A stretch of DNA of 64,000 nt from Vallitalea guaymasensis (GTDB lineage Bacteria; Bacillota; Clostridia; Lachnospirales; Vallitaleaceae), in assembly GCF_018141425.1 (NCBI RefSeq), contig NZ_CP058561.1, forward strand, positions 3,968,001 to 4,032,000. The letters run 5' to 3'. Of this stretch, positions 1-8,245 are shown in pieces. Each line of letters begins with the position of its first letter. Positions within the stretch are counted from its first letter, which is position 1. Under the pieces are notes generated by a model, which did not search any database, had not been told where the DNA came from, and saw only the letters and a list, made by a program, of their open reading frames with translations. Made by a program: the position numbers and the translations under genes.

Positions 1-71
1 CCACAGATATAAATGTGCAAATTGAGAGGTCAGCATTATCATCTCACTCAATAGAAATTGATAAATACTAG
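1..71 (+). CDS. Possible C-terminal end of a GerC-type germination lipoprotein (partial)
   Basis: An open frame enters the window and stops at TAG 69-71, 26 bases before the germination A-subunit gene. It encodes only about 22 residues, ending ...SIEIDKY, too few to identify. Ger receptor operons usually carry a C-subunit lipoprotein gene beside the A gene, and none is seen downstream here, so a C subunit lying upstream is a reasonable guess. The assignment rests on position only. The sequence left of the window would decide it. Confidence 0.3.
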   Translation, partial: TDINVQIERSALSSHSIEIDKY

Positions 72-97
72 ACTTATAAAGCTAAGGAGCCTTATAT

Positions 98-1576
98 ATG
101 AATAAAATATTTAACAAAAGTTTAACTTATAATATTGATTTGTTTAAGAAAGAATTCAAGGATGATGATAGCATCGTTTATCGATTGTTTCAGAATGAAG
201 GAAGTAAAAAAAAGTTTTGCCTGATTTATGTTAAGAGCATGGTTAATGATGAAGTAATGTCTGATAATATATTTAAGCCTATAATGAGTGCAGATATAAA
301 AAGACATGAAAATAGTACAGAATTTATGGATTATGTTGTTAACAAGATAGTAAGTATCAACGAAGTAGAGAAATCAAGTGATTTTACAACTCTTGTTGAA
401 AATCTATATATAGGAAAAAGTATATTATTTATTGATGGTTTTGCAAAAGGTGCTATATTAAACACTCTTGACTGGTCTTCAAGGTCTATTAATGAGCCAA
501 TATCAGAGACTATAATCAAAGGACCAAGGGAAGGTTTTAATGAAGTTATATATACGAATATTTCTTTGATCAGAAGGAGAATTGTATCTCAACATTTAAA
601 AGTCAAATTTAGAGAGATTGGAAATATAACTAAAACAAAAGTATGCATCTGTTATATAGAGGAGATTGCTAAAGATGAGATTGTGAAAGAAGTAGAGAGA
701 AGATTGGATAAGATTGATATAGACGGTATATTGGATACTGGTTATATTGAAGAATTCATAACTGATGAACCAATATCATTATTTAAGACATTATTCTCAA
801 CAGAGAAACCTGATACTGTATGTGGCAAATTACTTGAAGGAAGAGTAGCTATTATATGTAATGGGTCACCTTCTGTAATTACTACACCATTTGTTTTTAT
901 TGAATACTTTCAAGTGGATGAAGATTATTATCAGCAATATTATTTTGCTACATTTAATAGAATGCTTCGATATTTAGCATTTTTTCTTACTACTAGTGTT
1001 CCAGCTATTTATATTGCACTGACTAACTATCACCAAGAATTAATACCTACCCCGTTAATATTAAGTATATTTGAAGCTAGGCAAGGTATACCTTTCCCGT
1101 CGTTTTTAGAAGCTTTTATAATGATTATTGTATTTGAATTGATAAGGGAATCAGGTATTAGGATATCTAAATATAGTGGTTCGGCTATAAGTATCGTAGG
1201 TGCTCTTGTAGTTGGTGAAGCAGCAGTACAAGCTAGATTGGTCAGCCAGCCTATGATAATCGTGATCGGTATAACGGGAATAGCTAATTTCTTGTTGCCT
1301 AAGATGGCCAATTCAACCATTTTCATTAGAATAATTTTCTTGTTTTTAGCTTCAATATTAGGTTTATATGGATATATTTTTGGAGTAATATTCTTAAGTC
1401 TTCATTTATTCTCTATTAGAAGCTTTGGTATACCATATATGTTGAATGTTGATTCAATGGAAGATGCAATAAACATGAAAGATGCATATATTAGGGCGCC
1501 GTGGTGGTATATGGATATGAGAGGCAAATTAATTTCTAAAAAAAGAAATAGGAAGAAAAATATAGCCAAAAATTAA
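98..1576 (+). CDS. Spore germination protein, GerA/GerKA family (receptor A subunit)
   Basis: This is the A subunit of a nutrient germinant receptor in the spore inner membrane, which triggers spore germination with the B and C subunits. The 492-residue length is typical. A hydrophilic N-terminal half (about residues 1-280) is followed by four to five hydrophobic segments between about 289 and 440. The conserved stretch around PFVFIEYFQVDEDYY and the Glu-Ala-Arg-Gln-Gly-Ile-Pro-Phe-Pro turn between the first helices are family hallmarks. AAGGAG lies 6-7 bases before the ATG. It is followed at short spacing by a small membrane protein and two B-subunit permeases, so this is one operon. The germinant cannot be predicted. 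The promoter, probably forespore-specific, lies outside the window. Confidence 0.93.
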   Translation: MNKIFNKSLTYNIDLFKKEFKDDDSIVYRLFQNEGSKKKFCLIYVKSMVNDEVMSDNIFKPIMSADIKRHENSTEFMDYVVNKIVSINEVEKSSDFTTLVENLYIGKSILFIDGFAKGAILNTLDWSSRSINEPISETIIKGPREGFNEVIYTNISLIRRRIVSQHLKVKFREIGNITKTKVCICYIEEIAKDEIVKEVERRLDKIDIDGILDTGYIEEFITDEPISLFKTLFSTEKPDTVCGKLLEGRVAIICNGSPSVITTPFVFIEYFQVDEDYYQQYYFATFNRMLRYLAFFLTTSVPAIYIALTNYHQELIPTPLILSIFEARQGIPFPSFLEAFIMIIVFELIRESGIRISKYSGSAISIVGALVVGEAAVQARLVSQPMIIVIGITGIANFLLPKMANSTIFIRIIFLFLASILGLYGYIFGVIFLSLHLFSIRSFGIPYMLNVDSMEDAINMKDAYIRAPWWYMDMRGKLISKKRNRKKNIAKN

Positions 1577-1593
1577 TAGAAACAGGTGAAGGT

Positions 1594-1806
1594 ATGTATC
1601 TAAAAGGTTTAATAGTAGTTGTTATTTTCGCTGTAATTGGAATTACAGAGATAGTGCCACTAAAAAAAAATAAAGATAAAAAGGAACTTACAATATATAC
1701 TTTGTTTTTTGCAGCAGCTTTTGTGCTTATGTTTTTATATAGTATTGGTGTTGAAATACCTAAAATATCAAAAGGCTTGAATACAATAATTGAAAAAATT
1801 ATATAA
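1594..1806 (+). CDS. Small two-helix membrane protein in germination operon (D-subunit-like)
   Basis: A 70-residue protein with two predicted membrane helices (about residues 3-20 and 33-53) joined by a Lys-rich loop. AGGTGAAGGT precedes the ATG, which lies 17 bases after the A-subunit stop. Some Ger operons of spore formers carry an extra small two-helix 'D' protein that modulates receptor activity. The length, topology and position fit that role, but no diagnostic motif was seen, so the link is inference. Confidence 0.6.
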   Translation: MYLKGLIVVVIFAVIGITEIVPLKKNKDKKELTIYTLFFAAAFVLMFLYSIGVEIPKISKGLNTIIEKII

Positions 1807-1859
1807 CTCTATAATGTTTACATTGCATTTATAAAGGGAAATGGTAAAGTGGTGAGGTT

Positions 1860-2951
1860 ATGGATAAAACGGTGATGTCTAATAAACAAGGCATATGTTT
1901 AATAATTTTATTTATGTCTAGTAGCTCGTTGGTACTATCTTCAGCTAGTGAAGCCAGAAGAGATATATGGATTGCGATATTATTAGGTCTTGCTATAGCT
2001 GTCTTAATCGTTTCAATGTATAGTAGAGTACTATCTAAATTTCCGGATAAGAATTTATATGAAATAAATATTAGTGTTTTTGGGAGAATTATCGGTTCCA
2101 TAATAAATCTCATCTTTACACTTTACTCATTTTACCTGGGAGCTTTGGTATTAAAAAATTTTAGCTTATTTATAGGTGTTGTAGGATTAGAGTTCACACC
2201 TCTAAGCGTGGTGTCTTCTGCAGTAATAATAATTATTATTTATGGTGTCAAAGAAGGTTTAGAAGTATTAGGACGTTGGTCAGCTTTTTTTGCAAAAATA
2301 GTTTTTCCAATTATTATAATCGTAACGTTATTAATGCTTAATATGGTAGATGTCAATAATCTTAAACCTATTCTAGGGGATGGTATAGGACCTGTATTGG
2401 ATGGTACATTCTCAATAATTACTTTTCCATATGCGGAGCTAGTCATTTTTGTATTAATTTTTAATAGTAAAATGTTTAAAGGTGGCAATAATATATATAA
2501 AACTTTTATATATGGTTTACTATTAGGAGGCTTTCTTATTAGCGCTATTGTAATAGGAGCTTATCTTGCTATTGGACCTTTTGCTTATGAAAGCAGCTAT
2601 TTTCCAATATACTCAGCCGTTAGTAGAATTAATATTAGGGATGTTTTGCAGAGGATTGAAATAATTATAGCTGTTACTTTCATGATTGGTGGATTTATAA
2701 AAATCAGCGCTTGTCTATTAGCTTGTTGCAATGGCATAGTTAATATACTTAAATTAAAAGATTATAAGTTCATTGTGACTCCAGTAAGTTTGCTTTTATT
2801 AGTAATTTCACTTACAACATATCAAAGTATGCTGGATATGGTAACAGAGCTTAAGAATTTTAGATATGTAGCTTTAATTGTACAGATTATATTACCTTTA
2901 GTAATATTTATTATTATTGAGATAAAATCAAGGTTGTCAAAAAGCAAATAA
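1860..2951 (+). CDS. Spore germination protein, GerB/GerKB family permease (copy 1)
   Basis: This is a B subunit of a germinant receptor, an integral membrane protein of the APC-related endospore germination permease family that binds the nutrient germinant. It has 363 residues with about ten hydrophobic segments throughout. It starts MDKTVMSNKQGICLIILFM, with the family-typical Gln-Gly near the N terminus. GTGAGG lies just before the ATG. The neighbouring gene encodes a close paralogue of almost the same length. Both share a block ending SSYFPIYSAVSRINI followed by (R)DVLQRIE or (G)DILQRIE. The sequence does not show which one partners the A subunit. Confidence 0.92.
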   Translation: MDKTVMSNKQGICLIILFMSSSSLVLSSASEARRDIWIAILLGLAIAVLIVSMYSRVLSKFPDKNLYEINISVFGRIIGSIINLIFTLYSFYLGALVLKNFSLFIGVVGLEFTPLSVVSSAVIIIIIYGVKEGLEVLGRWSAFFAKIVFPIIIIVTLLMLNMVDVNNLKPILGDGIGPVLDGTFSIITFPYAELVIFVLIFNSKMFKGGNNIYKTFIYGLLLGGFLISAIVIGAYLAIGPFAYESSYFPIYSAVSRINIRDVLQRIEIIIAVTFMIGGFIKISACLLACCNGIVNILKLKDYKFIVTPVSLLLLVISLTTYQSMLDMVTELKNFRYVALIVQIILPLVIFIIIEIKSRLSKSK

Positions 2952-2975
2952 TGATTATAGAAATGGTGATTTCCT

Positions 2976-4064
2976 GTGAAAGAAGTAATTTCAAACCGTC
3001 AAGGTATAAGTATGATTATTTTATTAATGTTATCAGAGTCATTTGTTATAAATCCTATTACAGACCCCAATTCAGATATATGGATATCAATACTGATAGC
3101 TATAGGGATAACATGTCTTATTGTAGTAGTATATTGTAGAATTTTGGTTAGATATCCTGGTAAGAACTTATATGAAATTCTTATTACAGTTTTTGGAAAG
3201 ATTATAGGAAATGTCATAAGTATATTATATGTTCTATATTGCTTTTATGTGGGAGCCTTGGTATTAAGTACGTTCATTTTATTTACAAATGTAGTAGGAC
3301 TGATTAATACTCCAAAATCAATAATTGCTATTGGAGTTATATTATTAGTTATTATTGGTTTAAAATATGGATTAGAAGTAATGGGTAGATGGTCAGAATT
3401 TTCTGTAAGAATTATCTATCCAATTATATTATTAACTATCCCCTTAATGTTGACTATGGTTGAAGCGTTCAATTTGACTCCAGTCCTTGCTGATGGTATT
3501 CAGCCAATAGCAAAGGGAGCTATGGAAATGATAACTTTTCCATTTGCTGAAGTAATTACATTGATCCTTATATTTAGTACTAAAAGCATAAGTAAATCAA
3601 AAAGTATATATAAAGTATTTATTTATGGATTGCTGTTAGGAGGATTCGTTTTATTTTGTACTCACGTTAGTGCTTATCTGTGTTTAGGGAAGTACGCTTA
3701 TTCTAGTAGCTATTTTCCTATTTATTCAGCGGTAAGTAGGATCAATATTGGTGATATATTGCAAAGGATTGAGGCTATAATAGCTATTATTTTTATAATG
3801 AGCGGTTTTGTTAAAATAGCTATTTATTTGTTAGCTGGTTGTAAAGGAGTTGCCGTTTTATTGAAACTTGAGGATTATAAGTTTATTGTTACACCTCTTA
3901 GTATAATAACCCTTGTTGTATCTCTTACTACGGTATCAAATATTATGGAGTTGAATTTTCACATATATTATTACAACTATATGGCTATACTTATGCAGAT
4001 AATAATTCCAATTATCACACTTATAGCAGTAGAAATTAAATGTAGGTTCATAGAAAAGAAATAA
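2976..4064 (+). CDS. Spore germination protein, GerB/GerKB family permease (copy 2)
   Basis: A second B-subunit permease of 362 residues, parallel to its upstream neighbour along the full length. It starts at GTG 2976, because the protein then begins MKEVISNRQGISMIILLML, aligning with copy 1; GGTGATTTCCT precedes it. It lies 24 bases after copy 1. About ten hydrophobic segments are visible. Two B subunits behind one A subunit suggest a receptor with alternative or mixed ligand specificity, or recent duplication and divergence. Both frames are intact, so neither looks like a pseudogene. Confidence 0.92.
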   Translation: MKEVISNRQGISMIILLMLSESFVINPITDPNSDIWISILIAIGITCLIVVVYCRILVRYPGKNLYEILITVFGKIIGNVISILYVLYCFYVGALVLSTFILFTNVVGLINTPKSIIAIGVILLVIIGLKYGLEVMGRWSEFSVRIIYPIILLTIPLMLTMVEAFNLTPVLADGIQPIAKGAMEMITFPFAEVITLILIFSTKSISKSKSIYKVFIYGLLLGGFVLFCTHVSAYLCLGKYAYSSSYFPIYSAVSRINIGDILQRIEAIIAIIFIMSGFVKIAIYLLAGCKGVAVLLKLEDYKFIVTPLSIITLVVSLTTVSNIMELNFHIYYYNYMAILMQIIIPIITLIAVEIKCRFIEKK

Positions 4065-4216
4065 TAAATTTCATTTTGAATATTATAATTTATGATTTTT
4101 ATTGATATATTATAAAAGTAGCTAAATAAAGGTAAAATAACCTAGTTTAAAGATAATGTATATGGTATAATAAAATTTGAATGACAAATCAATTTGACGT
4201 AAATCAGGGGGTTATA

Positions 4217-4693
4217 ATGAGTACTATTCATTCAAATGAATTCAGAAAAATGTTTAGAATAATTAGTTTTATTCTTTTTATTATATATTTAATAATACTA
4301 ATCAATGTATTATTTTTAGATGCTAGATATGGTAGGATTACTGGCTTGAAAGGGTATAACTTAGAACCATTCAGGACAATCAAAAACTATTTAAAATATA
4401 GTGGAACCAATGCCATCATGACTAATATTTTTGGTAATATACTTGCATTTATGCCTTTAGGATTTTTTGTGCCTATATTATTTAGACGAACAAGATTTTT
4501 TATATTAATGATATTAATTAGCGGATTTGTAAGTTTGGCAGTAGAAGTACTGCAATATCACTATGCAGTTGGAAGTTTTGACGTGGATGATATTATACTC
4601 AATACTCTTGGTGGGTTCATTGGGTATTTGATTTTTAGGATCTGTTATTATATATATTATGGCATAAAATATTTGAAAGATAAGAAAAACTAA
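4217..4693 (+). CDS. VanZ-like family membrane protein
   Basis: A 158-residue membrane protein of the VanZ-like family, named after the teicoplanin-resistance accessory protein VanZ. The cellular role of most members is unknown. About four hydrophobic segments are seen. The family pattern NLEPFRTI, then NIFGNILAFMPLGFFVPILF, then VEVLQYHYAVGSFDVDDIILNTLGG is clear. I chose the ATG at 4217 because AGGGGG lies 5 bases upstream, while an in-frame ATG at 4181 has no ribosome site. No other resistance gene is nearby, so no antibiotic role should be inferred. Confidence 0.85.
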   Translation: MSTIHSNEFRKMFRIISFILFIIYLIILINVLFLDARYGRITGLKGYNLEPFRTIKNYLKYSGTNAIMTNIFGNILAFMPLGFFVPILFRRTRFFILMILISGFVSLAVEVLQYHYAVGSFDVDDIILNTLGGFIGYLIFRICYYIYYGIKYLKDKKN

Positions 4694-4738
4694 ATATTTA
4701 GAGAAAAAGGGTTTCAATAAATAAAGGATAGGGAGAAT

Positions 4739-5071
4739 ATGGAAGATAAGAAGATTACATTACGATTAAATAATAAAAAACAGTCTGGACATGGAATAGC
4801 TTCTTTTGCATTAGGGATCACATCTTTGATATTATTTCTAAGTGCAGTAGGAATATCTGCTTTTGGGGATAGAAGTACAGATAGTATTACTTTAACTATA
4901 GGGCTTGTTGAGATAATAGGATTTATTGTATGTATAGTTGGAATTATATATGGAGTGATTGGAGAACTATCAAAAGATACATTCAAAACTTTTGCTCATA
5001 TAGGCATAGGTATAAATCTTGTAATGATGATATTTCATGTATTGGTGATTATATACGGTTTTGGAGGATAA
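4739..5071 (+). CDS. DUF4190-like small membrane protein
   Basis: A 110-residue protein with a short charged N terminus and three hydrophobic segments (about 18-42, 54-78 and 88-108). The Gly-Ile-Ala-Ser-Phe-Ala-Leu-Gly-Ile-x-Ser-Leu start of the first helix is typical of DUF4190 proteins. ATAGGGAGAAT precedes the ATG. It lies 45 bases after the VanZ-like gene and may be co-transcribed with it. The function is unknown. A strong inverted repeat follows at 5111-5169. Confidence 0.6.
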   Translation: MEDKKITLRLNNKKQSGHGIASFALGITSLILFLSAVGISAFGDRSTDSITLTIGLVEIIGFIVCIVGIIYGVIGELSKDTFKTFAHIGIGINLVMMIFHVLVIIYGFGG

Positions 5072-5110
5072 TTTTTACTTACATATAACAAATGAAACTT
5101 CTATAACATA

Positions 5111-5169
5111 AAAAAGGGGCTGTAGAATAATATATTTAACTTTAATATATTATCCGACAGTCCTTTTTT
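5111..5169. terminator. Bidirectional terminator with GGGGCTGT/ACAGTCC ends
   Basis: An imperfect hairpin, with arms at about 5116-5135 and 5144-5163, is flanked by an A-run on the left and a T-run on the right. It can therefore end transcription from both converging neighbours (4739-5071 and 5172-5963). The right arm contains the reversed form of GGATAATA seen in the other repeats at 19045 and 46940. Confidence 0.85.
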
Positions 5170-5171
5170 AT

Positions 5172-5963
5172 CTATTTTAATGGGATTGACAATTTGCTTT
5201 TATTTAATCCTGCAACTATAAGATTAGCTATAATAAGACCCATTATAAACTGTACCATATTCCAAGGTAATGAGAATATAGGAACAATATAATTGCCAGT
5301 CATTATATATGAAGCTATATAATAACCAAAAACCATAAAAGTTCCAGCTATAACAAAACCAAAAGTATATGCAGGCTTGAATTTTATATTATTCAATTTA
5401 GCTACCAGTAAAGATAGACCTAAAATAATTAACGGAATCAGTATTGTTATTATAAGAAGCTGTGTTTCAACTCTATTGGTTAGACTTATCAATTCCTCAA
5501 CAGAATCCAATTCGAGTTCATCTAGTAGATTGTTATTTAGTGCATTGGTTTCTAGAGATATTTTACTAGAAAGAATATTTCTAAGTATAACATTGAATAT
5601 GGCAAATCCACCAGCGAAAACAATACTTAAATAAATGTACATTTTCTTTCTGAATTTTTCGCTTACACATATTCCTACAATTGCTCCCATCAAAGCTTTT
5701 ATAATCAAAGTGGGAATAGCCCAATGTGCATATCCTCCAATTACATCTGCTAGTGCAGAACCTACTCCAGCAGCGAAAGCACCATATTTCCATCCTAGTA
5801 GAATAGCTGCAATAAAAATCATACTATCGCCAAGATGAATATAACCATTTGTAAAAGGAACTGGAACTTTTATAACCAAAGTTGCTAGTAATACAAGGGC
5901 AGTCATTAATCCTGTATAAGTAATTTTTTTAATGTCGCTAGATTCAAAATATGTATTTTTCAT
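5172..5963 (-). CDS. ECF transporter S component (vitamin-type substrate-binding subunit)
   Basis: This is a substrate-binding membrane subunit of an energy-coupling-factor importer, which would use shared EcfA/EcfT energising subunits encoded elsewhere. It has 264 residues and about six helices. The motif VPVPFTNGYIHLGDSMIFIAA near the N terminus followed by Gly-Ala-(4)-Gly-(3)-Ala-Asp-Val-(2)-Gly-Tyr is typical of the family. I placed the start at ATG 5963, where AAGGTGA sits 5-6 bases upstream, rather than at an in-frame TTG at 5987. A hydrophilic insert of about 40 residues lies near the middle (about residues 120-160). It is divergent from a MocR-type regulator; such regulators often control vitamin B6 genes, so B6 is a possible substrate. 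That is inference only. Confidence 0.85.
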   Translation of the reverse strand: MKNTYFESSDIKKITYTGLMTALVLLATLVIKVPVPFTNGYIHLGDSMIFIAAILLGWKYGAFAAGVGSALADVIGGYAHWAIPTLIIKALMGAIVGICVSEKFRKKMYIYLSIVFAGGFAIFNVILRNILSSKISLETNALNNNLLDELELDSVEELISLTNRVETQLLIITILIPLIILGLSLLVAKLNNIKFKPAYTFGFVIAGTFMVFGYYIASYIMTGNYIVPIFSLPWNMVQFIMGLIIANLIVAGLNKSKLSIPLK

Positions 5964-6027
5964 CAGTGTCACCTTGCCTTTTTTCAAAATTTATATATAC
6001 TATATAATATAAGTGTGTATTTTAAAA

Positions 6028-6065
6028 GTGACAGTTTTGCTTGAAACGAAAGGGACAGTTTTTGG
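6028..6065 (+). promoter_or_regulatory. Direct repeat between S component and MocR gene (probable MocR operator)
   Basis: GACAGTTTT occurs at 6030-6038 and again at 6054-6062, 24 bases apart. Each copy is preceded by a near-identical AAAGTG or AAAGGG. MocR/GntR-aminotransferase regulators generally bind direct repeats, and this pair sits in the only divergent control region of the locus. No experiment or motif model was used, so binding is inferred. Confidence 0.5.
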
Positions 6066-6078
6066 AAAGGGTGAAAAT

Positions 6079-7482
6079 ATGATTGATTTGGTACCAAATC
6101 TGGATGTGACTTTAGATAAACCATTATATGTTCAATTATATGAATACATAAGAAACGAGATAATAGGAGAAAACATTATTCAAAATGAAAAATTACCCTC
6201 AATTAGACAGCTATCAGGGAGTCTTGATATAAGTAAAACAACTATTGAAAATGCCTATCAGCAATTACTTGTGGAAGGGTATTTGTATAGTTTGCCCCAA
6301 AAAGGATATTATGCAAGTGCATTTGATAAAACTTATGTAAACAGTAAGAAAAATGAAACAGAATACGTTGCAGAACAAAAAGTTAAAAAAATGGTTAAAT
6401 ATGATCTTAAAAACGAGTATGTTGAAGAAATGAACTTTGATTTTAATTTATGGCGAAAATATATGAATCGTATTCTTAATTATGATTACCAAAAACTATA
6501 TAAATCTACAGATGTGCAAGGTGAGATGGAACTAAGGCAGGAGATTGTAAAATATGTTAGAAGATCAAGAGGTGTAACAGCGGATGCCAGCAGAGTTATC
6601 ATAGGTGGAGGTGTTCAATACTTATTGAACATACTTAGTACATTAATGAAAAAAATTCATATTGATGAATGTGCTTTTGAAGATCCTGGATTCAATAGAG
6701 CCAAAAATATATTTATGCATAACAGTTTTGATATAATACCTATACCTATAAAAGACGATGGAATCGATCTGAAAGTGCTAAAAAATTCTAATTCAAAATT
6801 ATGCTACGTAAGTCCTTCACATCAATTTCCTACTGGAACGGTCATGTCTGTTGACCAGAGAATAAAACTATTGAAGTGGGCAAGTGAGAATGATGGTTAT
6901 ATAATTGAAGATGATTATAACAGCGAGTTAAGATACTATGGAAAGCCCATACCTTCAATGCAGAGTTTTGATAAAGATGGAAATGTCATATATTTGGGTT
7001 CATTCTCTACAGTGCTGGTTCCTTCTATAAGAATAAGTTACATGATTTTACCAAGAAAGTTAATCAACCTATATAATGAGAGTAAAAACAGATATACACA
7101 GACAACTTCCAAGACAGAACAGTTGGCTTTAGCACTTTTTATGAAAGAAGGCATGTTTGAGAAACATATCAGGAGACTTAAAAAAAATTATACCAAAAAA
7201 AATCAAATATTGATTCAAGCAATAAAAAACTATATGGGAGATAAAGTTCAGATTGGCGGAATGGATTCAGGGTTGCATATGCTGATAAATGTTGATACAA
7301 AATTATCTGAACAGGAAATAATAGAAAAAGCATTGGATAGGGAAATTTTGATATCTGGTATTTCAGAATATACTATAGTAAAAAAAATTCAAAAAAGTCC
7401 CATATTGATTTTATCATATAAAGGAATAGAGATTGATAATATTGAAAAAGCTGTTGAATCTCTTAGTAAAATTTGTTTCTAA
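6079..7482 (+). CDS. MocR family regulator (GntR helix-turn-helix plus aminotransferase-like domain)
   Basis: A 467-residue fusion of an N-terminal winged helix (about residues 1-75; NEKLPSIRQLSGSLDISKTT is the recognition region) and a class I aminotransferase-like domain. I chose ATG 6079, because GGAAAGGGTG precedes it and the protein then begins at the helix-turn-helix domain; an upstream in-frame ATG at 6013 lacks a ribosome site. The aminotransferase part keeps SPSHQFPTG and the Asp-Asp-Tyr-Asn-Ser-Glu motif. In the segment YLGSFS-T-VLVPSIRISYM, however, the residue that is normally the PLP-binding lysine is threonine (about residue 311, codon ACA at 7009-7011). It may bind PLP non-covalently, sense another ligand, or have lost sensing. 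It probably regulates the divergent transporter gene and itself. Confidence 0.88.
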   Translation: MIDLVPNLDVTLDKPLYVQLYEYIRNEIIGENIIQNEKLPSIRQLSGSLDISKTTIENAYQQLLVEGYLYSLPQKGYYASAFDKTYVNSKKNETEYVAEQKVKKMVKYDLKNEYVEEMNFDFNLWRKYMNRILNYDYQKLYKSTDVQGEMELRQEIVKYVRRSRGVTADASRVIIGGGVQYLLNILSTLMKKIHIDECAFEDPGFNRAKNIFMHNSFDIIPIPIKDDGIDLKVLKNSNSKLCYVSPSHQFPTGTVMSVDQRIKLLKWASENDGYIIEDDYNSELRYYGKPIPSMQSFDKDGNVIYLGSFSTVLVPSIRISYMILPRKLINLYNESKNRYTQTTSKTEQLALALFMKEGMFEKHIRRLKKNYTKKNQILIQAIKNYMGDKVQIGGMDSGLHMLINVDTKLSEQEIIEKALDREILISGISEYTIVKKIQKSPILILSYKGIEIDNIEKAVESLSKICF

Positions 7483-7650
7483 TGAAAATAAATTTTTATT
7501 GACCAAGGCATTTTTTTATAATAAAAATAAGCTGTATGTGATATACTATAAGTATGTGAGTATTGATGATAGAATTAATATAATAAGTAGTTTTTGCTTA
7601 TAAAATAAGTTTTATTGTTATATTTTTAAATCAAACAGGAGCTGATTGAT

Positions 7651-8151
7651 GTGAGAAAAAGAGCACTACTTGTAAATGATTCTAGATTTGAAAGTTTAAT
7701 AATGAAAGATATGTTAAACAATCTAGGTTATGATGTTGAACTTGCAGATGAATTTGATGCATTATACGAAGCAGAGCAGTTTGAGCCTAATATTGTTATT
7801 GTTAATTATATTATGAGGAAAACTCGTGGAGATAAATTAATCAAAGATATTAAATCTACTATACCTGATAGTAAATGTTTGTTATCATCCAGCAATTCAA
7901 TCAGACATGATAAAATCGAAGATAGTGTTGATGGAATTCTACACACTCCATTATCCATGTTTACTTTAAAAGATAGTCTTAAAAGAGTTGGGGAAGAAGA
8001 AGATATTATACATTTTGTTGGAAAAGATGAAATATCTGCACATATAAAATATTGTCCTCATTGTGCAAGTAACCTAAGTGATTTTAACCAAAGTATTACT
8101 TTTTGCCCATATTGCGGTCAAATCATTAGACAAAAAGCATCTAATAAATAA
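7651..8151 (+). CDS. Degenerate response-regulator receiver with C-terminal zinc ribbon
   Basis: A 166-residue protein that starts at GTG 7651, with AGGAG 9 bases upstream. Residues 1-118 follow the receiver pattern (LLVNDSRFESLIMKDMLNNLGY at the start, a beta-strand NIVIVNYIM). The expected phosphoacceptor Asp is Asn at about residue 52, and the acidic pair near the start is Asn-Asp, so ordinary phosphotransfer is unlikely. A zinc ribbon follows, with Cys pairs at about 135/138 and 152/155. There is no DNA-binding output domain. It may act as a protein-protein switch. No partner kinase is adjacent, and the function is unknown. Confidence 0.7.
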   Translation: MRKRALLVNDSRFESLIMKDMLNNLGYDVELADEFDALYEAEQFEPNIVIVNYIMRKTRGDKLIKDIKSTIPDSKCLLSSSNSIRHDKIEDSVDGILHTPLSMFTLKDSLKRVGEEEDIIHFVGKDEISAHIKYCPHCASNLSDFNQSITFCPYCGQIIRQKASNK

Positions 8152-8168
8152 GTTAATGATTTTTAAAT

Positions 8169-8196
8169 CAAATATCCCCTAACCTGGGGATATTTG
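8169..8196. terminator. Perfect 11-bp hairpin between converging genes
   Basis: Arms CAAATATCCCC and GGGGATATTTG enclose a 6-base loop. It lies between the ends of the converging genes at 7651-8151 and 8246-8815. The uridine tract is weak, but the position suggests a shared terminator. Confidence 0.65.
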
Positions 8197-8245
8197 AATG
8201 TTTGGTTATAATAACATATTGGGTATTCTTATATCCAACAATTAA

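Noticed and set aside
4181-4216. Upstream in-frame ATG for the VanZ-like gene
   Set aside because: No ribosome site is placed before it, while AGGGGG is well placed for ATG 4217.
5377-5838. Plus-strand frames inside the ECF S-component gene
   Set aside because: They lie wholly within a well-supported gene on the other strand and show no domain or ribosome site.
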